Shown: one piece after another, positions 42,748-50,457 of the stretch
How positions within the stretch are numbered: the first letter of the stretch is position 1
How the letters are laid out: every line of letters starts with the position of its first letter
Source: Aminipila sp047974845
GTDB lineage: Bacteria > Bacillota > Clostridia > Peptostreptococcales > Anaerovoracaceae
Assembly: GCA_047974845.1 (NCBI GenBank)
Contig: JBKECQ010000041.1
Location: 1-64,000 of the forward strand
Direction of reading: 5' to 3'
DNA: 64,000 bases
Notes under the pieces: model-generated
Database searches by the model: none
The model's input: the letters and a program-made list of their open reading frames with translations, nothing else
Told to the model about the DNA's origin: nothing
Position numbers and translations under genes: made by a program

Positions 42748-43929
42748 ATGATACAAATAAAAAAACGTAATCTAGTGATTATAATAATCATTTCATTTCT
42801 TTTGGGTGGAGCTATAACCTTTTCCGGTATAATCTTCTACCCGGGGCAGACAGTTGTAATAAATAGGGATGACTATAACGTTTATAAAGATATCATGCAG
42901 AGATATTCAAAAGTGGAATCTTTATATCAAACATTAAACCAATACTATTATAAGGACTTAGATCAAGATAAACTTATAGAAGGTATGTGTTATGGTTTAT
43001 TTGAGGGAACAGGTGATCCTTACACTAACTATATGTCAAAGGAAGAATATGACAACCTTATGATTAAAACAACCGGAAAGCTGGAAGGCATAGGAGTCAC
43101 AGTGGGTGCTAATACCGATGGTTACATCGTAGTTGTTTCTACTGTAAAAGGCAGTCCGGCAGAGAAGTCGGGAATTCAATCAGGTGATTTAATTATTGCT
43201 GTTGATGGTGTGTCTTATAAAGGCTCTGAACTAGATAGTGCTGTGGCAAATATGCGTGGTGCAGCAGGTTCAAAAGTCAAGGTTGCATATATAAGGGATG
43301 GCAAACAAAAAGAGGTTGAACTAACAAGGGCTAGTATTACTCTTGAATCGGTTTTCTCTGAAACATTGGATAATGGTATAGGCTATATTTATATTAGCAA
43401 CTTTGAAACAAAGACAGGTGAGGAGTTTAAGAAAGAACTTCATGGATTTGAACTAAAAGGTGCAAAAGGTGTTGTTATTGACTTAAGAAATAATGGCGGC
43501 GGAGTTGTAGAGAGCGGAATTGAAGTGGCAGATTTGCTGTTAGATGAAGGCGTGCTTGCCTATACTGAAGGTAAAGCCCAAGAGCGCACGTATATGAATA
43601 CAACAGAAGGTAAGACTACATTGCCATATGTTATTTTGATTAATGAAGGAACAGCTAGTACCTCAGAAATAGTGGCGGCAGGCATAAAGGATAACAAGGG
43701 CGGTAAGATTGTAGGAACAAAATCTTTTGGAAAAGGTGTAATACAATCAATGGCACCGCTTAAAGACGGTGACGCTATAAAGATAACTGTATCTCAATAC
43801 TTTTCACCTAAAGGAAAAGTGATACATGGCATTGGAGTAGAGCCTGATTATGAGGTTGAATTACCACAAGACAGCAAAGTTGATACACAACTTAACAAAG
43901 CAATAGAATTATTAACACAAGAAAATTAA
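42748..43929 (+). CDS. ctpA: C-terminal processing protease CtpA (S41 family)
   Basis: A protein of about 393 residues from ATG 42748 (GGAGG 6 bases before; the upstream TTG is part of the leader). N-terminal membrane anchor at about 7-31 (LVIIIIISFLLGGAITFSGI), then the PDZ domain at about 100-185 (LEGIGVTVG, IQSGDLIIAVDGVSYKG), and the S41 catalytic core with Ser in NEGTASTSEIVAAGI (about 300) and Lys in GTKSFGKGVIQ. It degrades or trims exported proteins at the cell surface. It follows recJ by 152 bases of structured leader. Confidence 0.93.
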   Translation: MIQIKKRNLVIIIIISFLLGGAITFSGIIFYPGQTVVINRDDYNVYKDIMQRYSKVESLYQTLNQYYYKDLDQDKLIEGMCYGLFEGTGDPYTNYMSKEEYDNLMIKTTGKLEGIGVTVGANTDGYIVVVSTVKGSPAEKSGIQSGDLIIAVDGVSYKGSELDSAVANMRGAAGSKVKVAYIRDGKQKEVELTRASITLESVFSETLDNGIGYIYISNFETKTGEEFKKELHGFELKGAKGVVIDLRNNGGGVVESGIEVADLLLDEGVLAYTEGKAQERTYMNTTEGKTTLPYVILINEGTASTSEIVAAGIKDNKGGKIVGTKSFGKGVIQSMAPLKDGDAIKITVSQYFSPKGKVIHGIGVEPDYEVELPQDSKVDTQLNKAIELLTQEN

Positions 43930-44002
43930 AGTTGAATTTAAACATATAAAAAATTAAAGTTTAAATTGTGACACAAGAAAATTAAAGTTTAAATTGTAAG
44001 AT

Positions 44003-44056
44003 AAAAACCTAGGATAGATGTAGCTGAATCAGCAAATCATCATTCCTAGGTTTTTT
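44003..44056. terminator. Bidirectional terminator between ctpA and the Na+/Ca2+ exchanger gene
   Basis: AAAAACCTAGGA (44003-44014) pairs with TCCTAGGTTTTT (44044-44055) around a 29-base loop. A and T runs on both sides let it serve both converging genes. Before it, about 19 bases of the ctpA end (ACACAAGAAAATTAAAGTT) occur again near 43971-43989. Confidence 0.75.
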
Positions 44057-44071
44057 AATTAGTGCCTTTTC

Positions 44072-45031
44072 TTATCTGCTTATAATATAGAATGTATATA
44101 GTATGTACATTGCTACCATTATTGAGCCTTCAATTCTGTTAAGGGTTCTACCCATTATAAAAAATATCCAAGTTACTATACTGATAGCTACTAGCAATAT
44201 CATATCGGAAATAGATAGGATATTTATAGTTATTGGATGTATTAATGAGGAAAGCCCCAAAACAAATAAAATGTTAAAGATATTAGAACCTAAAGCATTT
44301 CCAACAGCTAAGTCACTTTCTCCTTTAAGTGCAGCAACGACACTTGTAATAAGCTCCGGCAAAGATGTACCGATGGCAACAATGGTAAGCCCTATTAGTG
44401 CACTGCTTATGCCAAAGGACAGTGCAATATCGCTGGCAGAATCAACCACCAGTTTACCACCAAAAATAATTGCTACAAGCCCTAAAAGTGATTTAAATAG
44501 GGATGGCAAAATTGGTAACTGAGAATTACTTTTTACAGAGTTTTTAACTGGGCTCTTTTTGTGTTTACCGGCTTCAGGTAACATGATTATTAAAAGATAT
44601 ATAACAAAAATTATGAGAAATATTATTCCGTCAACTCTTGAAAAGTCTTTTTCAGAAGAACCGGGCAAAATAAAATCCAAAGCAAGTATTAGCATAAGTC
44701 CTGAAATAATGGTATTAAGCGGAAAATCACGCTTTAAAAGCATAGGTTCAATTTCAACGGGTTTAATAATAGCACAGACTCCAAGAACTACTAGCGTATT
44801 AAATATATTGGAACCCACAACATTTCCCGTAGCAATATCATTTTGTCCAATAAGTGCCGCAGTAGTGCTAACAGCAGCTTCAGGAGCACTTGTACCCATT
44901 GCCACTATGGTTAGACCAATAATAAAAGATGGGACATTGAACTTTTTTGCTATACCTACGCTTCCGTCAACGAAAACGTCAGCACCTTTAACTAATAAAA
45001 AGAATCCTAAAACAAGCAACATATAATGCAT
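44072..45031 (-). CDS. Calcium/sodium antiporter, CaxA/YrbG type
   Basis: A 319-residue membrane exchanger of the Ca2+:cation antiporter superfamily. Two inverted halves, each with the alpha-repeat: GTSAPEAAVSTTAALIGQND followed by GNVVGSNIFNTLVVLG (about 45-85), and GTSLPELITSVVAALKGESD followed by GNALGSNIFNILFVLG (about 220-260). The acidic residues in these repeats bind the ion. About ten membrane helices with an acidic/basic loop near the middle (LPEAGKHKKSPVKNS). It is monocistronic and inverted relative to its neighbours. Confidence 0.93.
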   Translation of the reverse strand: MHYMLLVLGFFLLVKGADVFVDGSVGIAKKFNVPSFIIGLTIVAMGTSAPEAAVSTTAALIGQNDIATGNVVGSNIFNTLVVLGVCAIIKPVEIEPMLLKRDFPLNTIISGLMLILALDFILPGSSEKDFSRVDGIIFLIIFVIYLLIIMLPEAGKHKKSPVKNSVKSNSQLPILPSLFKSLLGLVAIIFGGKLVVDSASDIALSFGISSALIGLTIVAIGTSLPELITSVVAALKGESDLAVGNALGSNIFNILFVLGLSSLIHPITINILSISDMILLVAISIVTWIFFIMGRTLNRIEGSIMVAMYILYTFYIISR

Positions 45032-45153
45032 ATAAATAATTTACCTTCTTCCTTTTCATAATATCAAAAAATTTTACCACATAATACCTCCCTTTGCAAT
45101 TGACATTAGTTCATTTTATTGATAAGCTAAAAAAGTAAATTTTCTAAATTTTA

Positions 45154-45182
45154 TTGCGTTTCATAGACTAAAGTGTTATAAT
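45154..45182 (+). promoter_or_regulatory. Promoter of yerC
   Basis: TTGCGT (45154-45159) and TATAAT (45177-45182) are 17 bases apart, about 40 bases before ATG 45223. Confidence 0.6.
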
Positions 45183-45222
45183 TATACGGTAAAGTGTTAA
45201 AGTGTTCGAAAGGAGCAAAATT

Positions 45223-45522
45223 ATGGCATATGAATCAAAATTTAAACGTGAAGATATTGATGAGTTGTTTAAGGCTATTTTGACATTACAAGATGAGGAA
45301 GATTGTTACAGATTTTTTGAAGATATCTGTACTATCAATGAAATACACGCTATTGCACAGAGATTGCAAGTAGCAAAGCTACTTTCACAAAAGAAAACTT
45401 ATAGTGAAATTGAAGAGGCGACTAAAGCTAGCACTGCTACCATTAGTAGAATAAATAAATGTTTAGTTTATGGTGCTGAAGGTTACCAAAGAATTTTAGC
45501 TAGGCTAGACGAACAGAAGTAA
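45223..45522 (+). CDS. yerC: TrpR-like YerC/YecD family DNA-binding protein
   Basis: A protein of about 99 residues from ATG 45223 (AAAGGAG upstream; the earlier GTG lies before this site). It is all-helical with a TrpR-type helix-turn-helix: EDCYRFFEDICTINEIHAIAQR, then AKLLSQKKTYSEIEEATKASTATISRINKCL (about 52-82). The length equals Bacillus YerC. The operator and effector are not known from the sequence. A hairpin terminator follows at 45550-45582. Confidence 0.9.
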   Translation: MAYESKFKREDIDELFKAILTLQDEEDCYRFFEDICTINEIHAIAQRLQVAKLLSQKKTYSEIEEATKASTATISRINKCLVYGAEGYQRILARLDEQK

Positions 45523-45549
45523 ACTTTACATATGAATGAGGCATAATAA

Positions 45550-45582
45550 GCACCATGTATATTATCTTGATATATATGGTGC
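45550..45582 (+). terminator. Terminator-like hairpin after yerC
   Basis: A 13-bp stem of GCACCATGTATAT (45550-45562) with ATATATATGGTGC (45570-45582), one G:T pair, followed by a short T-rich tract. Confidence 0.65.
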
Positions 45583-45604
45583 TTTATATATATAGGAGAT
45601 AAAT

Positions 45605-46207
45605 ATGAATCTATATATCTATAAGGGCGTAGGTAACAATGAGGATAAGGGGAAGGAACTAATAAACATTGCATTAAAAAACTACACCGGAGATAACAAT
45701 GTAAGGCTCTCAATTAAAAGGACAGAAAGTGGTAAACCATATTTCAGCAATTTAAATATTAATTTTTCAGTTAGTCACTCAAATGATGTATGGGCTTGTT
45801 TGATGGCTGATTTTAATGTGGGCTTGGACATACAAGAGGAAAGAACTGTAGCATATGAGAAAATATCCAAAAGATTTTTTGTAAAGGATGAGTATGAATA
45901 TATAAGAGAAAAGGGTAAAGAGGCATTTTTTGATATTTGGACAGGTAAAGAGGCATTTGTTAAATATACGGGCAATGGTTTTGCAAAAGAAGGTTTTGAT
46001 ACTTTCAAAGTTATTTGTAATGGAGAAATTGCTAAAGAAATAATATGGAATGATGAGCAGGTAAAGTTATATAAACTAAATATGAATATAAAAATGAGAG
46101 AAGCACTGGAATTTAGAAACTTCTATGGTGCGGTTTGCTCTGCAAAAGAGGAAAAAATATACTATAAATATATAGCATTAAGTGGTGAGGTATTAGATTA
46201 TGATTAA
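45605..46207 (+). CDS. 4'-phosphopantetheinyl transferase (Sfp-type)
   Basis: A 200-residue transferase that moves phosphopantetheine from CoA to a carrier-protein serine. Motifs of the Sfp/AcpT family are NINFSVSHSNDVWACLMAD, the Mg-binding VGLDIQEE (about 74-81) and FDIWTGKEAFVKYTG (about 114-128, WxxKEA). Carrier protein unknown: no polyketide or peptide synthase is in the window, so it may serve fatty acid ACP. ATAGGAG precedes ATG. It overlaps the next gene by 8 bases. Confidence 0.88.
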   Translation: MNLYIYKGVGNNEDKGKELINIALKNYTGDNNVRLSIKRTESGKPYFSNLNINFSVSHSNDVWACLMADFNVGLDIQEERTVAYEKISKRFFVKDEYEYIREKGKEAFFDIWTGKEAFVKYTGNGFAKEGFDTFKVICNGEIAKEIIWNDEQVKLYKLNMNIKMREALEFRNFYGAVCSAKEEKIYYKYIALSGEVLDYD

Positions 46208-47072
46208 TATAACATTTTTATCAGAAAACAAAACAGACAATCCGGGATGTTTGGCGGAGCACGGGTTATCCATATATATTGAAGCACATAACAGAAGAAT
46301 CCTCTTTGATGCAGGTGCTTCGGATGTATGTATTAAAAATGCTGAAACATTGGGTATTGATTTAGAAAAGGTGGATTCTGTAGTTATTAGTCATGGACAT
46401 TATGATCATACCCAGGGCCTCCCGGCATTTTCTGAAATTAATAAGGATGCTGAAATATATATACATAAGGATGCCTTTGGAGAGTTTTATGGTATGGATG
46501 ACGGAATATTAGACGAGGACACTTGTGGAATTATATGGACAGCAGAAGAAAAAGAGCTATTATTGAAAAGAACGGTTTTGACAGACGGAATTTATAAGCT
46601 TTCCGAGGACATAATAATATCAGGAGAAATACCAAATGTTGAAGGAGTGGAACCTCCGGAAAAATTCTATATAAAATGCTTTAATGATGATAATGAGCAG
46701 TTCCTGGAAGACAACATGAGTCATGAGCAATTCCTAGCTATACGAGACAGAGATTCAGAAGGAAAATCCGGCGGCATATATTTATTTTCAGGTTGCAGTC
46801 ATAAAGGCATTGTTCCCGTTATTAGATATGCTAAAGAGCTGTTCCCCGGTGAAAAAATACTAGGGCTTATAGCCGGAATGCATTTATATTGTGTTGATAA
46901 AGACATTAGGAGTAAAACAATTGATGAAATACTTAAGGCAGATGTTGAAATGGTAATGCCTGTTCATTGCACAGGGATAAAAGCTATTTGTGAGATTAAA
47001 GCGATAATGGGAGATAAATGTGTTGTAGCTACGGCTGGAGATTATTTTCACTTACCAATGGCAACAGAATAA
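46200..47072 (+). CDS. MBL-fold metallohydrolase
   Basis: A 290-residue protein of the metallo-beta-lactamase fold. The metal motif VISHGHYDHTQGLPAF (HxHxDH, about 62-77) is intact. It is followed by IHKDAF, FSGCSHKGIVPVIRYA (about 198-213), GLIAGMHLY and MPVHCTGIKA. This GCSHxG variety resembles the group related to methanopterin biosynthesis (RfaP synthase-like) proteins found widely in anaerobes. Substrate unknown. Its start lies inside the transferase gene. Confidence 0.85.
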   Translation: MINITFLSENKTDNPGCLAEHGLSIYIEAHNRRILFDAGASDVCIKNAETLGIDLEKVDSVVISHGHYDHTQGLPAFSEINKDAEIYIHKDAFGEFYGMDDGILDEDTCGIIWTAEEKELLLKRTVLTDGIYKLSEDIIISGEIPNVEGVEPPEKFYIKCFNDDNEQFLEDNMSHEQFLAIRDRDSEGKSGGIYLFSGCSHKGIVPVIRYAKELFPGEKILGLIAGMHLYCVDKDIRSKTIDEILKADVEMVMPVHCTGIKAICEIKAIMGDKCVVATAGDYFHLPMATE

Positions 47073-47089
47073 TTTTAATGGAGTAATAA

Positions 47090-47608
47090 ATGAATGAGAA
47101 AGCACTAAACAATGCACTAAAATATTTAACGATAAAAGATAGAACAGGTGCAGAAATGCAAACATACTTAAAAAGAAAGGAATATAGCTCACAGGATATT
47201 AAAGAAGTTTTAGAATATCTCGTGGAAATGAACTATATTAATGACAATGAGTATGCAATTAAATACTCAAAGGAGTTATGTACAAGGGGAAACGGAAGTG
47301 GCAAGGTTAAAAACGAACTTGTAAAGAAAGGAATATCGGGAGAGATAATAAAGCAGGTAATGGCTGAATCTGATGATTTTGATATTGCAATAGAGAAAGA
47401 AAAAGCACTGGAACAGGCTAAGAAGATTATTCTTAATAACTTTGATGAACTTAAAATTTCATACAGTGATGATTTTGAAACAAAAAAAATAAAATATAAA
47501 GCACAACAACAGCTTAAAGGCAAGATTGGGAGGAGATTAATTTCAAAGGGGTATTCTCAGGATATTGTTTTTTCAGTTATAAATGATATTTGCAAAGAAT
47601 ATCTGTAG
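47090..47608 (+). CDS. recX: Regulatory protein RecX
   Basis: A 172-residue helical protein that modulates RecA filaments. The family pattern of three-helix repeats is visible: KALNNALKYLTIKDRTGAEMQTYLKRKEY, EVLEYLVEMNYINDNEYAIKYSKE, and KVKNELVKKGISGEIIKQVM, ending with RRLISKGYSQDIVFSVI. recA itself is not in the window. It lies 17 bases after the MBL gene. Confidence 0.9.
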   Translation: MNEKALNNALKYLTIKDRTGAEMQTYLKRKEYSSQDIKEVLEYLVEMNYINDNEYAIKYSKELCTRGNGSGKVKNELVKKGISGEIIKQVMAESDDFDIAIEKEKALEQAKKIILNNFDELKISYSDDFETKKIKYKAQQQLKGKIGRRLISKGYSQDIVFSVINDICKEYL

Positions 47609-47801
47609 TGACGTTTGTAAATGTATATTTCGCCCTAAAAAGACATAATAATACATTAAATTACACAAAATGCTTTTAAATTTATTTAATAAATGGTATC
47701 ATATATTAAATAAAAAGATTCTGAATTGTGAGAAAATATTCGATTCTGGATTTTTTATTCTGCCCTTAAATAATAGTTTTAAAAAACGGTGGGAGGAATT
47801 T

Positions 47802-49799
47802 ATGAAATTTAGAAGCATAAGAACAAAAATCTTAGCTACTGTATTAATTGTTTTACTTTTATCCCTGGGTGCTGTATCTACGCTATTCGGAATTTTGAAT
47901 ATTAGGGGAACGGAAAAAACAGTTGAGAAAATCTTGACAGAAACCGCTGGTACGGCAGCTTTGGCTGTTGGCAATATGGTGACCGCGTATAAAAACATTA
48001 TAAAAGAAATTGGGACGATTCCATCTCTTACAGATGAAACTTTAAGTGTAAAAGACAAAGAGGAAATTCTAAACGGAAAACTTAAAGAATATGGAATGGA
48101 AGAGATTGATATTACTAATAAACAGGGAATCGATTTAAACGGCGAGAATGTTTCTATGAAAGAATTTTTTGAAGCATCTATAAATGGACAGCTTTTTATA
48201 TCTTCGCCTATGATGGACAAAGAAACTTCTAAAATGGTAGTTCATATATCAGCACCACTTTGGAAAGATGGATTGTTTGGTGGTGAAATTGTTGGTGTTG
48301 TGTATGCCAAAGAAGATGCGAATTTTATATCCAGTATTTCCAATGCAGTTGAAGTTGGAGATACGGGGTCTGCATATATAATTGACAGTAAGGGTATCAC
48401 TATAGCCCACAAGAATGAAGAAGCTGTAATTAATATGGAGAGCACGGCAAAAGATGCTGAGAGTGACAAACAATTACTTCCATTGGCGGAACTAGAGGCT
48501 AGAGCAATTAAGGGTGAGGTTGGCTTTGGAGAATATACATATGGAGGTACAACTAAATTAACTACCTATGCACCTGTACCTAATACAGAGGGCTGGTCTG
48601 TTTTCGTAAATGTGGAGAAGAATGAGTTTATGAAACACTCCTATAATGCTTTGGTGATTTGTGCTATTTTGGCTATTATTGCATTAATCATTTCCACATT
48701 TGTTGTAATCCTTTTATCAAGAAGTATTTCAAAACCTATAAAAGAGGTGGAGAAAGTGGCGCTAGATTTATCGGAGGGGAACTTCGATATAACAATAGAA
48801 TCTAAAAGCAATGATGAACTTGGTAACTTGGCAAATAGTATGGAAAATATGGTGTCAATAACAAAGGACATTATTGATGATACTGTTAGAGGACTTGGAC
48901 AGATTGCAAAGGGTAACTTTGACTTAAATCCTAATGTTGAGTATATTGGCATTTATAAAAAATTAGAAAACTCCATATGTGAAATTATTTTATCACTAAG
49001 TGAGACATTAAACAGTGTAAAGAGTTCTGCTGAGCAAGTAAATATAGGTGCAGAGCAAGTATCGTCAGCCTCTCAGACTTTGGCTCAAGGTGCAGTTGAA
49101 CAAGCAAGTTCAATAGAAGAGCTGGCGGCATCAATCAGTGAAATCTCGGATAAAATAAATGAGAGTGCAAACAATGCGAGAACTGCCAATGAGCAATCTA
49201 TTATTGTGGGAAAAGATTTGGCAGAAAGCACTGAGAAAATGAATAAAATGGTGTCGGCTATGAAGGACATCTCGTCTAAGTCCAGTGAGATTGGAAAGAT
49301 TATAAAGACCATTGAAGACATTGCGTTCCAAACAAATATTTTAGCTCTTAATGCTGCGGTAGAGGCCGCAAGGGCAGGTGAAGCAGGAAAAGGCTTTGCT
49401 GTAGTGGCAGATGAAGTAAGAAACTTGGCTGGAAAATCAGCAGAAGCGGCAAAGGATACTACAGCCTTAATAAAAGACACGGTTAATGCAGTTAATGAAG
49501 GGACTTCAATAGCAGTGGAAACCGCTGATTCTATAGGCTATGTAGTGGAAAATACAAGAAGTGTTGTAGACTCTATGCATTTGATTGCAAATTCGGCAAC
49601 AGAACAGGCTGCATATATAAAACAGTTAACACTTGGGCTTGATCAGATTTCTTCAGTGGTTCAATCGAACTCGGCAACAGCAGAAGAAAGCGCGGCTGCA
49701 AGCCAAGAACTTTCTGCTCAAGCAGGTATGTTAAATGATGAAGTTAGTAAATTTGTAATTAAAAACTCTACAGATTTTTCGGTTAAACACACAAAATAA
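47802..49799 (+). CDS. Methyl-accepting chemotaxis protein
   Basis: About 665 residues from ATG 47802 (GGGAGGAA 4 bases before; earlier in-frame codons have no binding site). Membrane helix 1 at about 9-31, an external dCache-type sensor to about 285 (SSPMMDKETSKMVVHISAPLW, GDTGSAYIIDSKGITIAHKN), helix 2 at about 287-310, a HAMP domain, and the signalling domain at about 400-660 with the conserved hairpin tip IAFQTNILALNAAVEAARAG and the EAGKGFAVVADEVRNLA segment. The ligand is unknown. No che genes lie nearby. Confidence 0.94.
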   Translation: MKFRSIRTKILATVLIVLLLSLGAVSTLFGILNIRGTEKTVEKILTETAGTAALAVGNMVTAYKNIIKEIGTIPSLTDETLSVKDKEEILNGKLKEYGMEEIDITNKQGIDLNGENVSMKEFFEASINGQLFISSPMMDKETSKMVVHISAPLWKDGLFGGEIVGVVYAKEDANFISSISNAVEVGDTGSAYIIDSKGITIAHKNEEAVINMESTAKDAESDKQLLPLAELEARAIKGEVGFGEYTYGGTTKLTTYAPVPNTEGWSVFVNVEKNEFMKHSYNALVICAILAIIALIISTFVVILLSRSISKPIKEVEKVALDLSEGNFDITIESKSNDELGNLANSMENMVSITKDIIDDTVRGLGQIAKGNFDLNPNVEYIGIYKKLENSICEIILSLSETLNSVKSSAEQVNIGAEQVSSASQTLAQGAVEQASSIEELAASISEISDKINESANNARTANEQSIIVGKDLAESTEKMNKMVSAMKDISSKSSEIGKIIKTIEDIAFQTNILALNAAVEAARAGEAGKGFAVVADEVRNLAGKSAEAAKDTTALIKDTVNAVNEGTSIAVETADSIGYVVENTRSVVDSMHLIANSATEQAAYIKQLTLGLDQISSVVQSNSATAEESAAASQELSAQAGMLNDEVSKFVIKNSTDFSVKHTK

Positions 49800-49810
49800 G
49801 AATAAATTTC

Positions 49811-49839
49811 TTGACATAAATAAACAAAAGCTATAGAAT
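49811..49839 (+). promoter_or_regulatory. Probable promoter of the ileS transcription unit
   Basis: TTGACA (49811-49816) and TAGAAT (49834-49839) are 17 bases apart. The expected start near 49846 falls in the left arm of the next hairpin, so transcripts made here would not form the full terminator, while read-through from the chemoreceptor gene would. Confidence 0.65.
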
Positions 49840-49841
49840 AA

Positions 49842-49871
49842 AAAAGGATATGCGAAATGCATATCCTTTTG
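49842..49871 (+). terminator. Terminator after the chemoreceptor gene
   Basis: AAAAGGATATGC (about 49842-49853) pairs with GCATATCCTTTT (about 49859-49870) around a 5-base loop. It ends in a T run. Confidence 0.75.
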
Positions 49872-50034
49872 TTGAAGCCTTGCCCGTATCTTTGATAGGT
49901 TGCGCAAGTCTCATACAGAAATTCCCCAAAACCGATTGGAAGGAATTTTTCAGTTGAAGCCTTGCCCGTATCTTGTATAGGTTGCGCAAGTCTCATACAG
50001 AAATTCCCCAAAACTGATTGGAAGGAATTTTTCA
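49871..50034 (+). repeat. Two tandem 82-bp repeats before the ileS T-box
   Basis: Copies at 49871-49952 and 49953-50034 differ at only a few positions. Each has two hairpins: CTTGC...GCGCAAG around a TATC/GATA core, and GAAATTCC...GGAATTTTTC. Neither strand has a convincing gene. They lie downstream of the probable ileS promoter, so they would be part of the mRNA leader. Confidence 0.8.
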
Positions 50035-50049
50035 GTTAACTAAATATAC

Positions 50050-50263
50050 CTAAGCAATGAAGGAACCAGTAGTAACTATGTAAAATCCTTACAGAGAAAT
50101 ATGCAAGAGCTGAGAGCATATTGGTGAAATAGTATATGAATATCACTCCGGAGCTTTATCACAATTAAGAGGCAGAATAAATATGGTTTGTTTTGCAAAT
50201 AGGGTGGTACCGCGGTTATTAATAATCGTCCCTAATTCACGTATGTGGATTAGGGATTTTTTA
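50050..50263 (+). promoter_or_regulatory. T-box riboswitch (isoleucine) controlling ileS
   Basis: The canonical T-box sequence AGGGTGGTACCGCGG is at 50201-50215. Upstream is a stem I region in which ATC, an Ile codon, appears in a suitable loop (GAATATCACTCC near 50138-50149). Downstream is the terminator stem TCCCTAAT (50229-50236) with ATTAGGGA (50249-50256) and six T. Uncharged tRNA-Ile would stabilise the antiterminator and allow ileS transcription. Confidence 0.92.
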
Positions 50264-50457
50264 TTGTGTAGGAAATATTAACTATGACATTTGAAGGGAT
50301 AAAATACTTTGTATTTTGGAACTTCAAAACAGAATAGATGGTTAAGTATATTTTATCTTTGGAAATATCGGAGAAAAAGATTGATTATATACATAATTAA
50401 GTGGATATAACTACTTTTGTACGATTTATATAGGATTTAGAAAGGGAGCTGATAATA
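50264..50457 (+). other. Leader between T-box terminator and ileS
   Basis: 194 bases of AT-rich sequence with no reading frame. It holds an inverted pair near 50288-50327 (TTTGAAGG.../...AACTTCAAA) and the ribosome binding site AAAGGGAG before the ileS start. I see no second riboswitch. Confidence 0.5.

Noticed and set aside
49871..50034. CRISPR or coding repeats on the minus strand
   Set aside because: Only two direct 82-bp copies without spacers; the minus-strand frame across them has no binding site and simply mirrors the repeat.
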